A DNA stretch of 64,000 nt from Thiodiazotropha sp040793985 (GCA_040793985.1 JBFNJI010000003.1:682001-746000), one strand, 5' to 3'. Positions 35,395-44,953 are shown, counted from the first letter of the stretch. The notes: generated from the letters alone by a model not told the origin. A program made the numbers and translations.

Positions 35395-37026
35395 ATGACT
35401 AGATTTATTTTTATCACGGGCGGTGTTGTGTCCTCGCTTGGCAAAGGAATCGCCTCCGCATCCCTTGCTGCACTACTGGAAGCCCGCGGGCTCGAAGTCA
35501 CCATGATCAAGCTCGATCCCTACATCAACGTGGATCCGGGCACCATGAGTCCCTTCCAGCACGGTGAGGTCTTCGTTACCGATGATGGGGCAGAGACCGA
35601 TCTCGACCTGGGCCACTATGAGCGTTTCCTGCGCAGCACCATGGGTCGCAACAACAATTTCACCACCGGCCAGATCTACGACAGCGTGATCCGCAAGGAG
35701 CGCAAAGGCGAGTATCTGGGGGGAACGGTACAGGTGATTCCGCATATCACCAATCAGATCAAAGAGAGCGTGTTACTGGGTGCCGGAGACAAGGATATCT
35801 GCCTGGTTGAGATTGGCGGCACGGTGGGTGACATCGAATCCCTGCCCTTTCTCGAGGCGATCCGTCAGATGGGAGTTGAGCTTGGTCCGCAGCGGGTGAT
35901 GTTCATGCATCTTACCCTGGTGCCCTATATCAAGGCCTCCGGCGAGATAAAGACCAAACCGACACAACACTCGGTGAAAGAGCTACGCTCCATCGGTATC
36001 CAACCCGATATTCTGGTGTGTCGCTCCGAGCAGCCCCTGCCAGAAAACGAACGCAAAAAGATTGCCCTCTTCACCAACGTACCGGAACAGGCGGTCATCT
36101 CCGCGGTTGATGCCGATTCCATCTATCGCATTCCGGTGCTTTTGCATGCCCAGGAGATGGACGAACTGGTCAATCAGCGCTTCAATCTGGATCTGCCGCC
36201 AGCGGACCTGTCCGAATGGGAGGCATTCCTCAATGGCCTGGACACTCTGGAAGTAGAGGTCAAGGTCGCCATGGTAGGAAAATATGTACATCTGACCGAG
36301 GCCTATAAGTCGCTCTCCGAGGCGTTGGTGCACGCGGGAGTGCATACCGGCAACCGGGTGGTGATCCACTACGTGGATTCGGAGCAGCTTGAACGCAGCG
36401 GCCTCGATAGCCTCGAGGGGATGGATGCCATCCTGGTACCGGGTGGCTTTGGCAACCGCGGGGTCGAAGGCAAGATCGCAGCAGTGCGCTATGCCCGCGA
36501 AACGGGAATCCCCTATCTGGGAATCTGTCTCGGGATGCAGGTAGCGGTGATCGAGTTTGCCCGCAATGTCGCGCAGCTTGAGGGTGCCCACAGCACCGAG
36601 TTCAAACGCGACACGCCGCACCCGGTCATCGGTCTGATCACCGAGTGGCTCAACGCGGACGGTCAGGTCGAGAAGCGCAACGAGGATTCAGATCTCGGCG
36701 GCACCATGCGCCTGGGTGGGCAGCAGTGTCAGTTGGAACCCGGCAGCAAAACCTTTCAACTCTACGGCGAGGATGTGATCACCGAGCGTCACCGCCATCG
36801 CTACGAGTTCAACAACAGCTATCTCGACAACATCGTCACCGCGGGGATGAAGGTCTCGGGGCGTTCGGTCGACGGCCGCCTGGTGGAGATTGTCGAGATC
36901 CCCGATCATCCCTGGTTCGTGGCCTGTCAATTCCATCCGGAATTCACCTCCACCCCACGCTATGGCCATCCGCTCTTTTCCGGTTTCATCGAAGCGGCAA
37001 GAAAGCACCGGGACAGCAACGCATGA
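35395..37026 (+). CDS. pyrG: CTP synthase
   Basis: Makes CTP from UTP with glutamine. Residues 1-265 are the synthetase domain (TGGVVSSLGKGIASAS P-loop, DPYINVDPGTMSPFQHGEVFV). Residues 290-543 are the glutaminase with the catalytic Cys in PYLGICLGMQ and the His/Glu pair in CQFHPEFTS. It overlaps kdsA by four bases and heads the pyrG-kdsA-eno-ftsB-ispD block. Confidence 0.98.
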   Translation: MTRFIFITGGVVSSLGKGIASASLAALLEARGLEVTMIKLDPYINVDPGTMSPFQHGEVFVTDDGAETDLDLGHYERFLRSTMGRNNNFTTGQIYDSVIRKERKGEYLGGTVQVIPHITNQIKESVLLGAGDKDICLVEIGGTVGDIESLPFLEAIRQMGVELGPQRVMFMHLTLVPYIKASGEIKTKPTQHSVKELRSIGIQPDILVCRSEQPLPENERKKIALFTNVPEQAVISAVDADSIYRIPVLLHAQEMDELVNQRFNLDLPPADLSEWEAFLNGLDTLEVEVKVAMVGKYVHLTEAYKSLSEALVHAGVHTGNRVVIHYVDSEQLERSGLDSLEGMDAILVPGGFGNRGVEGKIAAVRYARETGIPYLGICLGMQVAVIEFARNVAQLEGAHSTEFKRDTPHPVIGLITEWLNADGQVEKRNEDSDLGGTMRLGGQQCQLEPGSKTFQLYGEDVITERHRHRYEFNNSYLDNIVTAGMKVSGRSVDGRLVEIVEIPDHPWFVACQFHPEFTSTPRYGHPLFSGFIEAARKHRDSNA

Positions 37027-37856
37027 GGGTTTGCGGCATCGAGGTCGGGTTGGACCGGCCGCTGTTCCTGATTGCGGGCCCCTGTGTCATCGAGAGCGAG
37101 CAGTTGGCCCTGGATACCGCCGGGGAGCTGAAGACGCTGACCCAGGAGCTCGGTGTTCCGTTTATCTATAAATCCTCCTTCGACAAGGCGAATCGCTCAT
37201 CCGCTGCGAGTTTTCGGGGTCCGGGCCTGGAGCAGGGGTTGCAGATTCTGCAACAGGTCAAGACGGCCATTGGCGTACCGGTACTCACCGATGTGCATGA
37301 GGATACCCCGTTGCAGGAGGTGGCCTCGGTGGTTGATGTGCTGCAAACCCCGGCGTTCCTCTGCCGCCAGACCAACTTTATCCAGAGTGTCTGCCGTCAG
37401 GGCCTGCCGGTGAATATCAAGAAGGGGCAGTTCCTCGCACCCTGGGATATGACCCATGTGGTGGATAAGGCGTTGGCCACGGGAAATGAGCGGATCATGG
37501 TGTGTGAGCGGGGTGCCTCGTTCGGCTACAATAACCTCGTTTCCGATATGCGCTCCCTGGCGGTGATGCGTGAAACCGGATGTCCCGTTGTCTTCGATGC
37601 AACCCATTCGGTGCAGTTGCCGGGTGGCCAGGGGGCCAGTTCGGGAGGACAACGCGAATTCGTGCCGGTGCTGTCGCGGGCGGCGGTAGCGGTTGGAGTA
37701 TCGGGTCTCTTCATGGAGACCCATCCGCAGCCCGAACGGGCAAAGAGTGATGGGCCCAATGCCTGGCCGCTGCCCAGAATGAGGGAGTTGCTCGAGACCC
37801 TGTTGGAGATCGATCAACTTGTGAAAGGAAGACGCTTGGCCGAGATGTCACCCTGA
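37023..37856 (+). CDS. kdsA: 3-deoxy-8-phosphooctulonate synthase (KDO-8-P synthase)
   Basis: Condenses arabinose-5-phosphate and PEP for the KDO of lipopolysaccharide. The 277 residues have IAGPCVIES, YKSSFDKANRSS, LTDVHE and IKKGQFLAPWDM. ATG 37023 overlaps the pyrG stop as ATGA. An in-frame upstream frame exists but lies inside pyrG. Confidence 0.97.
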   Translation: MRVCGIEVGLDRPLFLIAGPCVIESEQLALDTAGELKTLTQELGVPFIYKSSFDKANRSSAASFRGPGLEQGLQILQQVKTAIGVPVLTDVHEDTPLQEVASVVDVLQTPAFLCRQTNFIQSVCRQGLPVNIKKGQFLAPWDMTHVVDKALATGNERIMVCERGASFGYNNLVSDMRSLAVMRETGCPVVFDATHSVQLPGGQGASSGGQREFVPVLSRAAVAVGVSGLFMETHPQPERAKSDGPNAWPLPRMRELLETLLEIDQLVKGRRLAEMSP

Positions 37857-37949
37857 AGCTGTTACCTACATCTAGCTGTAACACCATCTCGGTTAACTGA
37901 TAACACCACGCTTGATATAAAAGCATATTTAATAGATTACGGAGACAAC

Positions 37950-39233
37950 ATGTCTGAAATTGTTGATGTTCGTGGACGAGAGATCCTCGATTCACGGGGC
38001 AATCCCACGATCGAGGCGGACATTATCACCGCGGACGGCGCCATCGGCCGCGCGATGGTGCCCTCGGGCGCCTCAACGGGATCCAGGGAAGCCCTGGAAC
38101 TGCGCGACGGAGACAGGCGCCGCTATCTGGGGAAAGGGGTCTTGCAGGCGGTGTCCCATATCAACGGTCCCATCAAGGATGCATTGATGGGGAGGGAGGT
38201 GACCGATCAGAGCGGGATCGACCAGTGTATGCTCGATCTGGACGGCACCGAGAACAAGGCCAAGCTGGGCGCGAATGCGCTGCTTGGGGTCTCCCTGGCA
38301 GTGGCACACGGGGCCGCCCAGGAACGGGCACTGCCCCTCTATCGATCTCTGGCGTCGGGACCGTACCGGCTCCCCGTACCGATGATGAATATCATCAATG
38401 GTGGCGCCCATGCCGACAACAGTGTCGATCTGCAGGAGTTCATGATCCTGCCGGTGGGGGCTGGATCCATCCGTGAAGCGGTGCGCTACGGCGCCGAGGT
38501 CTTCCATGCCCTGCAGAGCGTGCTGAAGAGCCGGGGGATGGCCACCGCCGTGGGTGACGAGGGGGGCTTCGCACCCAATCTGCCCTCCAACGAGGCGGCG
38601 ATCGAGGTCATCCTGGAGGCGATCGGCAATGCCGGATTCAGTGCCGGCAAGGATATTTACCTGGGTCTCGACGTGGCCAGCTCCGAGTTCTTCGAGGATG
38701 GGGTCTACAACCTGGCGTCCGAGGGACGCAAATTCTCCGCCGGTGAGTTTGCCGACTATCTTGCCGCCTGGGTGGACCAATACCCGATCATCACCATAGA
38801 GGACGGCATGGATGAGAGCGACTGGGAAGGCTGGAAGCTGCTGACCGAGAAGCTGGGCCAGCGGGTACAGCTGGTGGGTGACGACCTGTTTGTCACCAAT
38901 ACCAAGATCCTCAAGCGCGGGATCGATGAGAAGATCGCCAACTCAATTCTCATCAAGGTCAATCAGATCGGAACCCTGTCCGAGACCCTGGCGGCAATCG
39001 AGATGGCGGCTGACGCAGGCTATAGCGCGGTGGTCTCCCATCGTTCCGGCGAAACGGAAGATACCACCATCGCCGACCTGGTAGTGGCAACGGGTACCGG
39101 TCAGATCAAGACAGGTTCGCTGTCCCGTTCCGATCGTGTCGCCAAGTACAACCAGCTGATGCGCATCGAGGACCAGCTGGGAGCCGATGCGGTCTATGCG
39201 GGGAAAGACGCATTTCCCGTGGCTATCGACTGA
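37950..39233 (+). CDS. eno: Enolase
   Basis: Interconverts 2-phosphoglycerate and PEP. 427 residues, full length. Motifs: PSGASTGSREALELRDGD, FMILPVGA, GDEGGFAP, the metal ligands in TIEDGMDE and VGDDLFVTN, and SHRSGETEDTTIADL. GGAGACAAC precedes the start. Confidence 0.98.
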   Translation: MSEIVDVRGREILDSRGNPTIEADIITADGAIGRAMVPSGASTGSREALELRDGDRRRYLGKGVLQAVSHINGPIKDALMGREVTDQSGIDQCMLDLDGTENKAKLGANALLGVSLAVAHGAAQERALPLYRSLASGPYRLPVPMMNIINGGAHADNSVDLQEFMILPVGAGSIREAVRYGAEVFHALQSVLKSRGMATAVGDEGGFAPNLPSNEAAIEVILEAIGNAGFSAGKDIYLGLDVASSEFFEDGVYNLASEGRKFSAGEFADYLAAWVDQYPIITIEDGMDESDWEGWKLLTEKLGQRVQLVGDDLFVTNTKILKRGIDEKIANSILIKVNQIGTLSETLAAIEMAADAGYSAVVSHRSGETEDTTIADLVVATGTGQIKTGSLSRSDRVAKYNQLMRIEDQLGADAVYAGKDAFPVAID

Positions 39234-39243
39234 TCTCCAGGCC

Positions 39244-39537
39244 GTGCGCATCGTGATCGCCATCCTGGTCGGACTGCTGCTCTTCCTGCAGTACCGGCTC
39301 TGGGTGGGTGAGGGGAGTCTTGCCGAGGTCAGCAATCTCAAGCAGGAGATAGGCGATCTGCAGCAGGAGCTGGTCGGTTTGCGCGAGCGCAATCGCGCCC
39401 TGCAGGCGGAGGTGGAAGACCTGCGCAGCGGTCAGACCGCCATCGAAGAGCGTGCCCGCAGCGAACTCGGCATGATCAAGGAGGGGGAGACCTTCTACCA
39501 GGTGATCGCCCCAAGCGACGAGAAAGGGGATGATTAG
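39244..39537 (+). CDS. ftsB: Cell division protein FtsB
   Basis: A 97-residue bitopic divisome protein that joins FtsL and FtsQ. One membrane helix (about 3-20) is followed by a coiled coil (LKQEIGDLQQELVGLRERN) and the ARSELGMIKEGETFYQ motif. GTG 39244 gives the usual short N-terminus. It overlaps ispD by eight bases. Confidence 0.93.
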   Translation: MRIVIAILVGLLLFLQYRLWVGEGSLAEVSNLKQEIGDLQQELVGLRERNRALQAEVEDLRSGQTAIEERARSELGMIKEGETFYQVIAPSDEKGDD

Positions 39538-40231
39538 CAATGCGCGATGCTGGGGTGTGGTGCCCGCAGCGGGTGTGGGGCAGCGCATGGGTGCCTCGAT
39601 GCCCAAGCAGTACCTCGGTCTCGCGGGAAGGCGGGTGATCGACCACACCCTGGAGAGGCTCCTCGGGCACCCCAGGATCGAAGGGATCTACCTGGCACTC
39701 TCTCCACGGGATGAGTTATGGCAGACATGCGATTTTGCCGAAGATCCGAGAATCGTCAGGGTCGAGGGGGGAGAGGAACGCTGCCACTCGGTGCTCAATG
39801 CATTGGGGATGCTGAAGCAACAGGCCGCCGAAGCGGATTGGGTGCTGGTACACGATGCGGCGCGCCCCTGTCTCTCCCGTAACGATCTTGATCGATTAAT
39901 CGATACCCTGGTCGAACATCCGGTCGGCGGGCTTCTCGGCGTGCCGGTCCACGACACCCTGAAAGCGGTCGGAGGCGACGGCGGGGTGGAACGCACGGTC
40001 TCCCGGGAAGGTCTCTGGCATGCCCTGACCCCGCAGATGTTTCGCCTTGGTCCTCTAAATCAGGCCCTTGAGAATGCTATCGCCAAGGGTGCGTTGGTCA
40101 CCGATGACGCCAGTGCAATGGAACTGGCGGGTCATCGTCCACTGATGGTGGAGGGTGATGCAAGCAATATCAAGATCACCCGTCCGGAGGATCTGCAGTT
40201 GGCGGCGGATTATCTTTCCCGTTGCGTATGA
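39530..40231 (+). CDS. ispD: 2-C-methyl-D-erythritol 4-phosphate cytidylyltransferase
   Basis: Third step of the MEP isoprenoid route. 233 residues. Motifs: VVPAAGVGQRMGASMPKQYL for CTP binding, VHDAARPCL, and TDDASAMELAG. In most relatives ispF follows at once; here it is about 1.9 kb away. Confidence 0.96.
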   Translation: MISNARCWGVVPAAGVGQRMGASMPKQYLGLAGRRVIDHTLERLLGHPRIEGIYLALSPRDELWQTCDFAEDPRIVRVEGGEERCHSVLNALGMLKQQAAEADWVLVHDAARPCLSRNDLDRLIDTLVEHPVGGLLGVPVHDTLKAVGGDGGVERTVSREGLWHALTPQMFRLGPLNQALENAIAKGALVTDDASAMELAGHRPLMVEGDASNIKITRPEDLQLAADYLSRCV

Positions 40232-40347
40232 TTGGAAAAATCTTTAACCGCAAATTAATGCTAATAACTGTTTCAATTCAAGATCTAATATTTACAAAGT
40301 TGACATGGATGTAAGCCGCAAAGAAAGAACTGTTTGAGACAGATCCC

Positions 40348-40373
40348 GTCATTCCGGCGCATGCCGGAATGAC
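40348..40373. repeat. 26-bp palindrome with GTCATTCCGGC arms
   Basis: Arms GTCATTCCGGC and GCCGGAATGAC (11 bp, perfect) flank GCAT. It is a REP-like dispersed element type seen in many genomes and lies in the ispD-ispF gap. Confidence 0.75.
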
Positions 40374-40438
40374 AGAAAGAGATACGATCAGTCGAACTGC
40401 CTATATTGGAAACCTTGCCACGCCGATATTTATGTCTT

Positions 40439-40456
40439 GGTGCGGCAAGCCGCACC
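40439..40456. repeat. Short palindrome GGTGCGGC-AA-GCCGCACC
   Basis: Perfect 8-bp arms with a two-base centre. It is one of four palindromes in this gap. Confidence 0.6.
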
Positions 40457-40500
40457 CTGCCGTCTGATCATGTGCCTGGCCTCTATTATTGTCTGGTTAC

Positions 40501-40514
40501 AACGCTCCAGCGTT
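40501..40514. repeat. Short palindrome AACGCT-CC-AGCGTT
   Basis: Six-base arms. It resembles the core of the CGTTCCAACGCTCCAGCG-type dispersed element, in partial form. Confidence 0.5.
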
Positions 40515-40548
40515 CGAATGAGATAAAGATTTTTAGATGGGCGGTCGG

Positions 40549-40635
40549 ATGGATTACGAAATGTTCCATGAGCTATTAACCAGTGTTAAAGAGATGGATA
40601 AGATCGCCAAGGGCAAGAAGGCGCTATCCCACCGG
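40549..40635 (+). pseudogene. 5' remnant of a HigA/MqsA-type antitoxin gene
   Basis: The first 28 codons (MDYEMFHELLTSVKEMDKIA...) look like the N-terminus of the small Xre-family antitoxins that begin MKYEMF-x-x-LL-x-S-(I/V)-KE and continue into a helix-turn-helix. Here the match stops after about 28 residues, and a palindromic element follows within 45 bases. No toxin gene is seen. Fragment assignment by resemblance only. Confidence 0.45.
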
Positions 40636-40675
40636 TCCGGCAAAGGCGCCATTGAAAATTCTGGGCATGTATCCA

Positions 40676-40697
40676 TTCCCACGCTGCAGCGTGGGAA
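40676..40697. repeat. 22-bp palindrome with TTCCCACGCTG arms
   Basis: Arms TTCCCACGCTG and CAGCGTGGGAA, perfect with no loop, followed by CGAG. This is a common intergenic element in gammaproteobacteria. Confidence 0.75.
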
Positions 40698-40762
40698 CGA
40701 GAAAAAATTTGCGTTTAATTGCGGTGATTCGGGTTCACTAGCGGCCTTAATCCCGCTTTCAA

Positions 40763-42013
40763 TCAGATTGACAACAACTCCCGCAGCTCCCGTATCTGAT
40801 CCTTCGCATTGTCGATGATGCCGATGGAGTGCCTCGGGGTCAGCTTGCCGAGTGCCAGTTTGTGAAATGCGGGCACCAGGTCGAGCCGGGGCAGGGTATG
40901 CATCTTCGGTGTGCCCACATAGGCGTGCAGCTGGGCCACCACCACCAGGTCCACATAATCGGCTTCATGGCTGATATCCTCCATCCAATCCTCGGCATGT
41001 AACGCCGCCTGGACGAAGTAGTCGGGAAAATCCCACTTGCGCAGCACCATGGCCCCCACTTCGTCCTTCAGATTGGTGATGATGCGGTCGAGCAACTGCG
41101 GATTTTCCGCCAATTCGGGCTTGCTCTCGGCGGCACCGAGGATGGCGAGTGCGCCGATATCGTGCAACAGGCCGCACAGCAGGGCCTGATCGTTTTTAAG
41201 CCCGGGGGTGACCTGTGCAAGTTCATGGCAGATGGGCGCCACATAGCTAACGTGCTTCCAGAGATCGATCATGCGCTTTTTCAAGACCTTCGACCGGCTG
41301 TTGAAGAGCTTGCCCAGGGCAAAGCTGATCACCAGGTTGTGAGTCACCGAGCGACCGAGGCGGGTGACGGCGTCGGGGAGGGTCTCGATCTGCTGTTTTC
41401 CCCGGTAGGCAGCGCTGTTGACCACACTGATAATACGCGCGGCCACCGTGGGATCGGCCTGTAGCACCCGTGCGATCTCTTCACTGTCTGTATTGGGGTC
41501 GTTGATCACCTTTGCGATGCGCAGGGTGATATCCGGCATACCGGGAAGCTCCAGGGAGTCGTTCCTGATCGCCTCGTAGAACTCCCAGTAGAGACTGTCC
41601 TCCGGTCCCTCCGAGTCATTCAGCTCAATGGTCTGGTTGCTGCGGGTATTGGCTACAGGTGGGAGACTCTTGATGGCGTTGTAGAGTTCCCTGGGCATGG
41701 TCAGCAGATCGACCGCGGTAAGGCTGTTGATGTCTGCATCGTTGGGAGAGTTTTCTGCCAATAGCGGGCTGAGCTGCTGATTTGACTGGATACTCCTGCG
41801 TGCTCCATCCGCCGACACTGCCTCAACCTCACCCTGGAGCAGAAAGTGGACCCGATCCGTATCCTCCCCGTCGGCCACGATTCTCACCCCGGCGTTCTGG
41901 TGCTCCACATGGGTCTCTGACAGCACATATTCCAGCACCCGTTTTGGCAGGTATCGCAGGAGGGGGATTTTTTTAACGTAGTTTTTACTGACAGCGGTTA
42001 CTCTCTGGATCAT
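40763..42013 (-). CDS. HDOD domain signalling protein with N-terminal cNMP-binding-like domain
   Basis: A 416-residue cytoplasmic protein. Residues 10-115 resemble a cyclic-nucleotide-binding barrel (RVHFLLQGEVEAVSADG). Residues 145-350 are an HDOD domain (LPGMPDITLRIAKVINDPNTDSEEIARVLQADPTVAARIISVVNSAAY, and LLCGLLHDIGALAIL). HDOD proteins act in signalling without clear enzymatic activity. It lies opposite to its flanks, within the usually contiguous ispD-ispF pair. Confidence 0.85.
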   Translation of the reverse strand: MIQRVTAVSKNYVKKIPLLRYLPKRVLEYVLSETHVEHQNAGVRIVADGEDTDRVHFLLQGEVEAVSADGARRSIQSNQQLSPLLAENSPNDADINSLTAVDLLTMPRELYNAIKSLPPVANTRSNQTIELNDSEGPEDSLYWEFYEAIRNDSLELPGMPDITLRIAKVINDPNTDSEEIARVLQADPTVAARIISVVNSAAYRGKQQIETLPDAVTRLGRSVTHNLVISFALGKLFNSRSKVLKKRMIDLWKHVSYVAPICHELAQVTPGLKNDQALLCGLLHDIGALAILGAAESKPELAENPQLLDRIITNLKDEVGAMVLRKWDFPDYFVQAALHAEDWMEDISHEADYVDLVVVAQLHAYVGTPKMHTLPRLDLVPAFHKLALGKLTPRHSIGIIDNAKDQIRELRELLSI

Positions 42014-42136
42014 TTTCTATATGCTCGGTGATTGGTTTCGTCCACTATCCAGGCGGCATTTGGTCGGAGCTTTACGTACAATGTCAGATCATAATAGCGG
42101 CCCCAACGGTCGACACTTTACTCTAGGGTGATACGG

Positions 42137-42619
42137 ATGCGTATTGGACAAGGTTACGACGCCCATCGTTTTGAAACCGGTACCCGTCTGGTGCTCGGGG
42201 GGGTTGAAGTACCCCATGATCAGGGCCTGAAGGCACATTCCGACGGGGATGTGCTGATTCACGCCCTCTGCGACGCTCTGCTTGGGGCGGCCGGTCTTGG
42301 GGATATCGGCAGTCACTTCCCCGATAACGACCCGGCCTATGCGGGAATCGACAGCCGGGTGCTGTTGCGCCGGGTAATCGAACGGCTTCACAGCAAGGGC
42401 TTTGGGGTCGCCAATGCGGATATGACCATCGTGGCGCAGCGCCCCAGGCTGGCTCCCCATATCGATGCCATGCGCGACTGCCTGGCCGCTGATCTGCAAA
42501 CCGAACAGCAGCGGGTCAATATCAAGGCGACCACCACCGAGGGGATGGGGTTCACCGGGCGTGCCGAGGGCATAGCCGCAATGGCCGTGGTATTGCTGCG
42601 GGAGCAACAGCTTGAGTGA
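42137..42619 (+). CDS. ispF: 2-C-methyl-D-erythritol 2,4-cyclodiphosphate synthase
   Basis: Fifth step of the MEP pathway. 160 residues, with metal ligands D8 and H10 (GYDAHRF), HSDGDVLIHALCDALLGA and the TTTEGMGFTGR motif. ATG 42137 is preferred to the upstream GTG by its fit to the family and an AGGG nine bases before. It overlaps truD by eight bases. Confidence 0.96.
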   Translation: MRIGQGYDAHRFETGTRLVLGGVEVPHDQGLKAHSDGDVLIHALCDALLGAAGLGDIGSHFPDNDPAYAGIDSRVLLRRVIERLHSKGFGVANADMTIVAQRPRLAPHIDAMRDCLAADLQTEQQRVNIKATTTEGMGFTGRAEGIAAMAVVLLREQQLE

Positions 42620-43670
42620 CCAGCCGTGGCGGCCCCTCGGGGAGATGCCGCTGGCCTTCGGTCCTCCGCTTGGGAGCGGAGTGATACGGACCACCCCTGA
42701 CGATTTCCAGGTCGACGAGGATCTGGGTTTCCCGGCGGACGGCGATGGCGAACACCTGCTGCTGCATGTCAGAAAACGCCAGACCAATACCCACTGGCTG
42801 GCAGGACAGCTGGCCAGGTATGCGGGCATACCCCCAAAGGATGTCAGCTACGCCGGTATGAAAGACCGCCACGCGGTGACCACCCAGTGGTTCTCACTGC
42901 GCATGGCGGGCCGTGAGCAACCGGATTGGGGGGAGCTTGAGAACGACCTGATTCAGATCCTGGCGGTGCATCGCCATCGACGCAAGCTGCGTCGGGGAAG
43001 CCTGCGCGGTAACGCCTTTAAGATCCGCATTCGGCAATTGCAGGCCGATCGGGCGCAGCTGGAACAGCGCCTCACCCTGTTGCGGGAGTCGGGAATGCCG
43101 AACTATTTCGGCGCACAGCGGTTTGGTCGCGAATATGGAAATCTTGAACAGGCCGAGAGGCTCTTCGCACCGGGCAGACCGCACATGGATAGGCAGCTGC
43201 GCGGTCTGACGATCTCCGCCGTACGCTCGCAACTCTTCAACCAGGTGCTGGCCGAGCGGATCGCTCAGGGCAATTGGAACACCCCGCTCAAAGGGGATTA
43301 CTTCAGTCTGGATGCGAGTCGTTCGGGTTTTGGCGATGACAGGGAAGACAGTGCCGCACTGTCGCGACGCTGCCGTATCCAGGATATCCATCCAAGCGGT
43401 CCTCTCTGGGGGCGTGGCCGGCCATTGGTCAAGGACGAGGCCGGCGAGCTGGAGGAGCGGGTCTTGCAACCCTTCGAGAGTTGGCGAAATGGCCTCGAGC
43501 ACGTTGGTTTAAAGCAGGAACGAAGGCCTTTGCGGGTGCGTCTTGGGGATCTGGGCTGGCAGTTCGACAGCGAGGAGTGTCTGGTGTTGAGCTTCTATCT
43601 GCCGGCGGGCTGTTTCGCCACCGTGCTGTTTCGGGAACTGGTCGACTGTGCCTCGGCTGCACCCGCATAG
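42612..43670 (+). CDS. truD: tRNA pseudouridine(13) synthase TruD
   Basis: Makes pseudouridine 13 in tRNA-Glu. 352 residues. Motifs: YAGMKDRHAVTTQWFS with the catalytic Asp, NYFGAQRFGR and RRCRIQDIHPSGPLWG. The start is TTG 42612, overlapping ispF. surE, which often follows, is absent. Confidence 0.95.
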   Translation: MSDQPWRPLGEMPLAFGPPLGSGVIRTTPDDFQVDEDLGFPADGDGEHLLLHVRKRQTNTHWLAGQLARYAGIPPKDVSYAGMKDRHAVTTQWFSLRMAGREQPDWGELENDLIQILAVHRHRRKLRRGSLRGNAFKIRIRQLQADRAQLEQRLTLLRESGMPNYFGAQRFGREYGNLEQAERLFAPGRPHMDRQLRGLTISAVRSQLFNQVLAERIAQGNWNTPLKGDYFSLDASRSGFGDDREDSAALSRRCRIQDIHPSGPLWGRGRPLVKDEAGELEERVLQPFESWRNGLEHVGLKQERRPLRVRLGDLGWQFDSEECLVLSFYLPAGCFATVLFRELVDCASAAPA

Positions 43671-43906
43671 GTTTGGGTTAACTGCGTTTTTTTCAATTGA
43701 CAAAATCCAAGGTCGTCGGCAGATTTCCCTGAACAGAAAGGGGTGGTATATCGTGTTTCTCGGGATAGGATTGCGAATTAAGAGTCATACTGTACAAAAG
43801 CGTCGACAAGTAAAAACTTGTGACTCTCACCTCATTGAGTAGGCTTCAGGACCATGAGATACGCCAGCGATTCCGCTCCCCTGTCAGTTTTTACCGAGGC
43901 ACATCC

Positions 43907-44950
43907 ATGAAGGCTTCCCTGCGAGAGCTCTGCTGTGCCGTGCAAAGGAATTGCCATATCTCCGATGCCCGCCACGGTACCGACTACGGTCTCTGTACCT
44001 ATCTCCTGAAAATGCGCGAATACTATCGTTGGGAGAACGGGCTCGACTACGGGGTCCCCTTGACCAACGAATCGGTGGGCGAGTGGCTCACCCAGCGGGA
44101 GAAGCTCTGGGACTCCCTCAGCGATGACGACTTCGCACCCCTGCCGTTCGAGGGAGAGCTGATCGATCCCTTCGATGTCGACAGGGTCAATGAACTCCTC
44201 GAACCCTATGGCCTGGTATACAGCGCCGGTTATGGTTCCAAGAGCAAGCCCCTCTTCTTCCTCGCTCACCTGGAACGCCGGGAGGAGCCGGGTGGCGCCT
44301 CCGTCTGGGTTGCCGGGCGCGAGCTGGCCCGCGATCTGATGGCACCCGCTGCGATGAGCCAAGGGGATCGAATCTACATCCGTCGCGAGTCATTCCGGCG
44401 ACTGCTGTGGGAGCGACTGGAAAACTGGCGCTGGCGTCGTCCCGATAACGCCATGGGCCGTGCTTTTAACTTCTACGATTTCGAGGATGACCTGGAGCGC
44501 GCCCTCGACGAGATGGTGGAAAAGGAGCTGGATGTGGTTCTCCTCCACGAGCAGGGGGAGTATCAGGCGGGCAGGGTGCTGGGAGAGCTGTGGAACCGGA
44601 TGTTGTCCGATCTCGGGCACTCGCCGGCGGAGTTGATGGCGCGGGCACTGCGTGACCATCTGGCCGATTGCCAGGTAACCCTGCCCAGCCTCATCGAGCG
44701 CGAGGATCGCGCCTCGATCCACTTCTTCGTGGGCGGGGTCACCGGGATGCGTAAAAAGCTCTTCCCCAGTCTGATTGCCGCTTATGAGAGGTGGTACAAC
44801 GAGGGAGATTGGGAGCCCCTGACAGCCGCGGCTCAAACGGGCAGGGAGCATTGGCAGACATTGGCGATGGGATTGTTGAGGCTCTATCGCGAACAGCCGG
44901 ACCGGGCCCGGGTGGAGATCACGTCGCTGCTCGAGGCCAATCCGCTATAG
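43907..44950 (+). CDS. Conserved hypothetical protein (347 aa)
   Basis: Starts at ATG 43907 with GAGG upstream. It is a soluble, acidic and aromatic-rich protein that begins ASLRELCCAVQRNCHISDARHGTDYGLC, with five cysteines in the first 45 residues, so metal or cluster binding is possible. There is a long central alpha/beta region (YSAGYGSKSKPLFFLAHLERR) and a helical C-terminus (SIHFFVGGVTGMRKKLFPSL). I believe it belongs to a conserved but uncharacterised family of sulfur and sulfate bacteria, and I cannot name a function. It converges with the next gene, three bases away. Confidence 0.7.
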   Translation: MKASLRELCCAVQRNCHISDARHGTDYGLCTYLLKMREYYRWENGLDYGVPLTNESVGEWLTQREKLWDSLSDDDFAPLPFEGELIDPFDVDRVNELLEPYGLVYSAGYGSKSKPLFFLAHLERREEPGGASVWVAGRELARDLMAPAAMSQGDRIYIRRESFRRLLWERLENWRWRRPDNAMGRAFNFYDFEDDLERALDEMVEKELDVVLLHEQGEYQAGRVLGELWNRMLSDLGHSPAELMARALRDHLADCQVTLPSLIEREDRASIHFFVGGVTGMRKKLFPSLIAAYERWYNEGDWEPLTAAAQTGREHWQTLAMGLLRLYREQPDRARVEITSLLEANPL

Positions 44951-44953
44951 CGA

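Noticed and set aside
36645..37022. N-terminal extension of kdsA
   Set aside because: It lies wholly inside pyrG in another frame. The ATGA overlap at 37023 gives the normal KdsA start.
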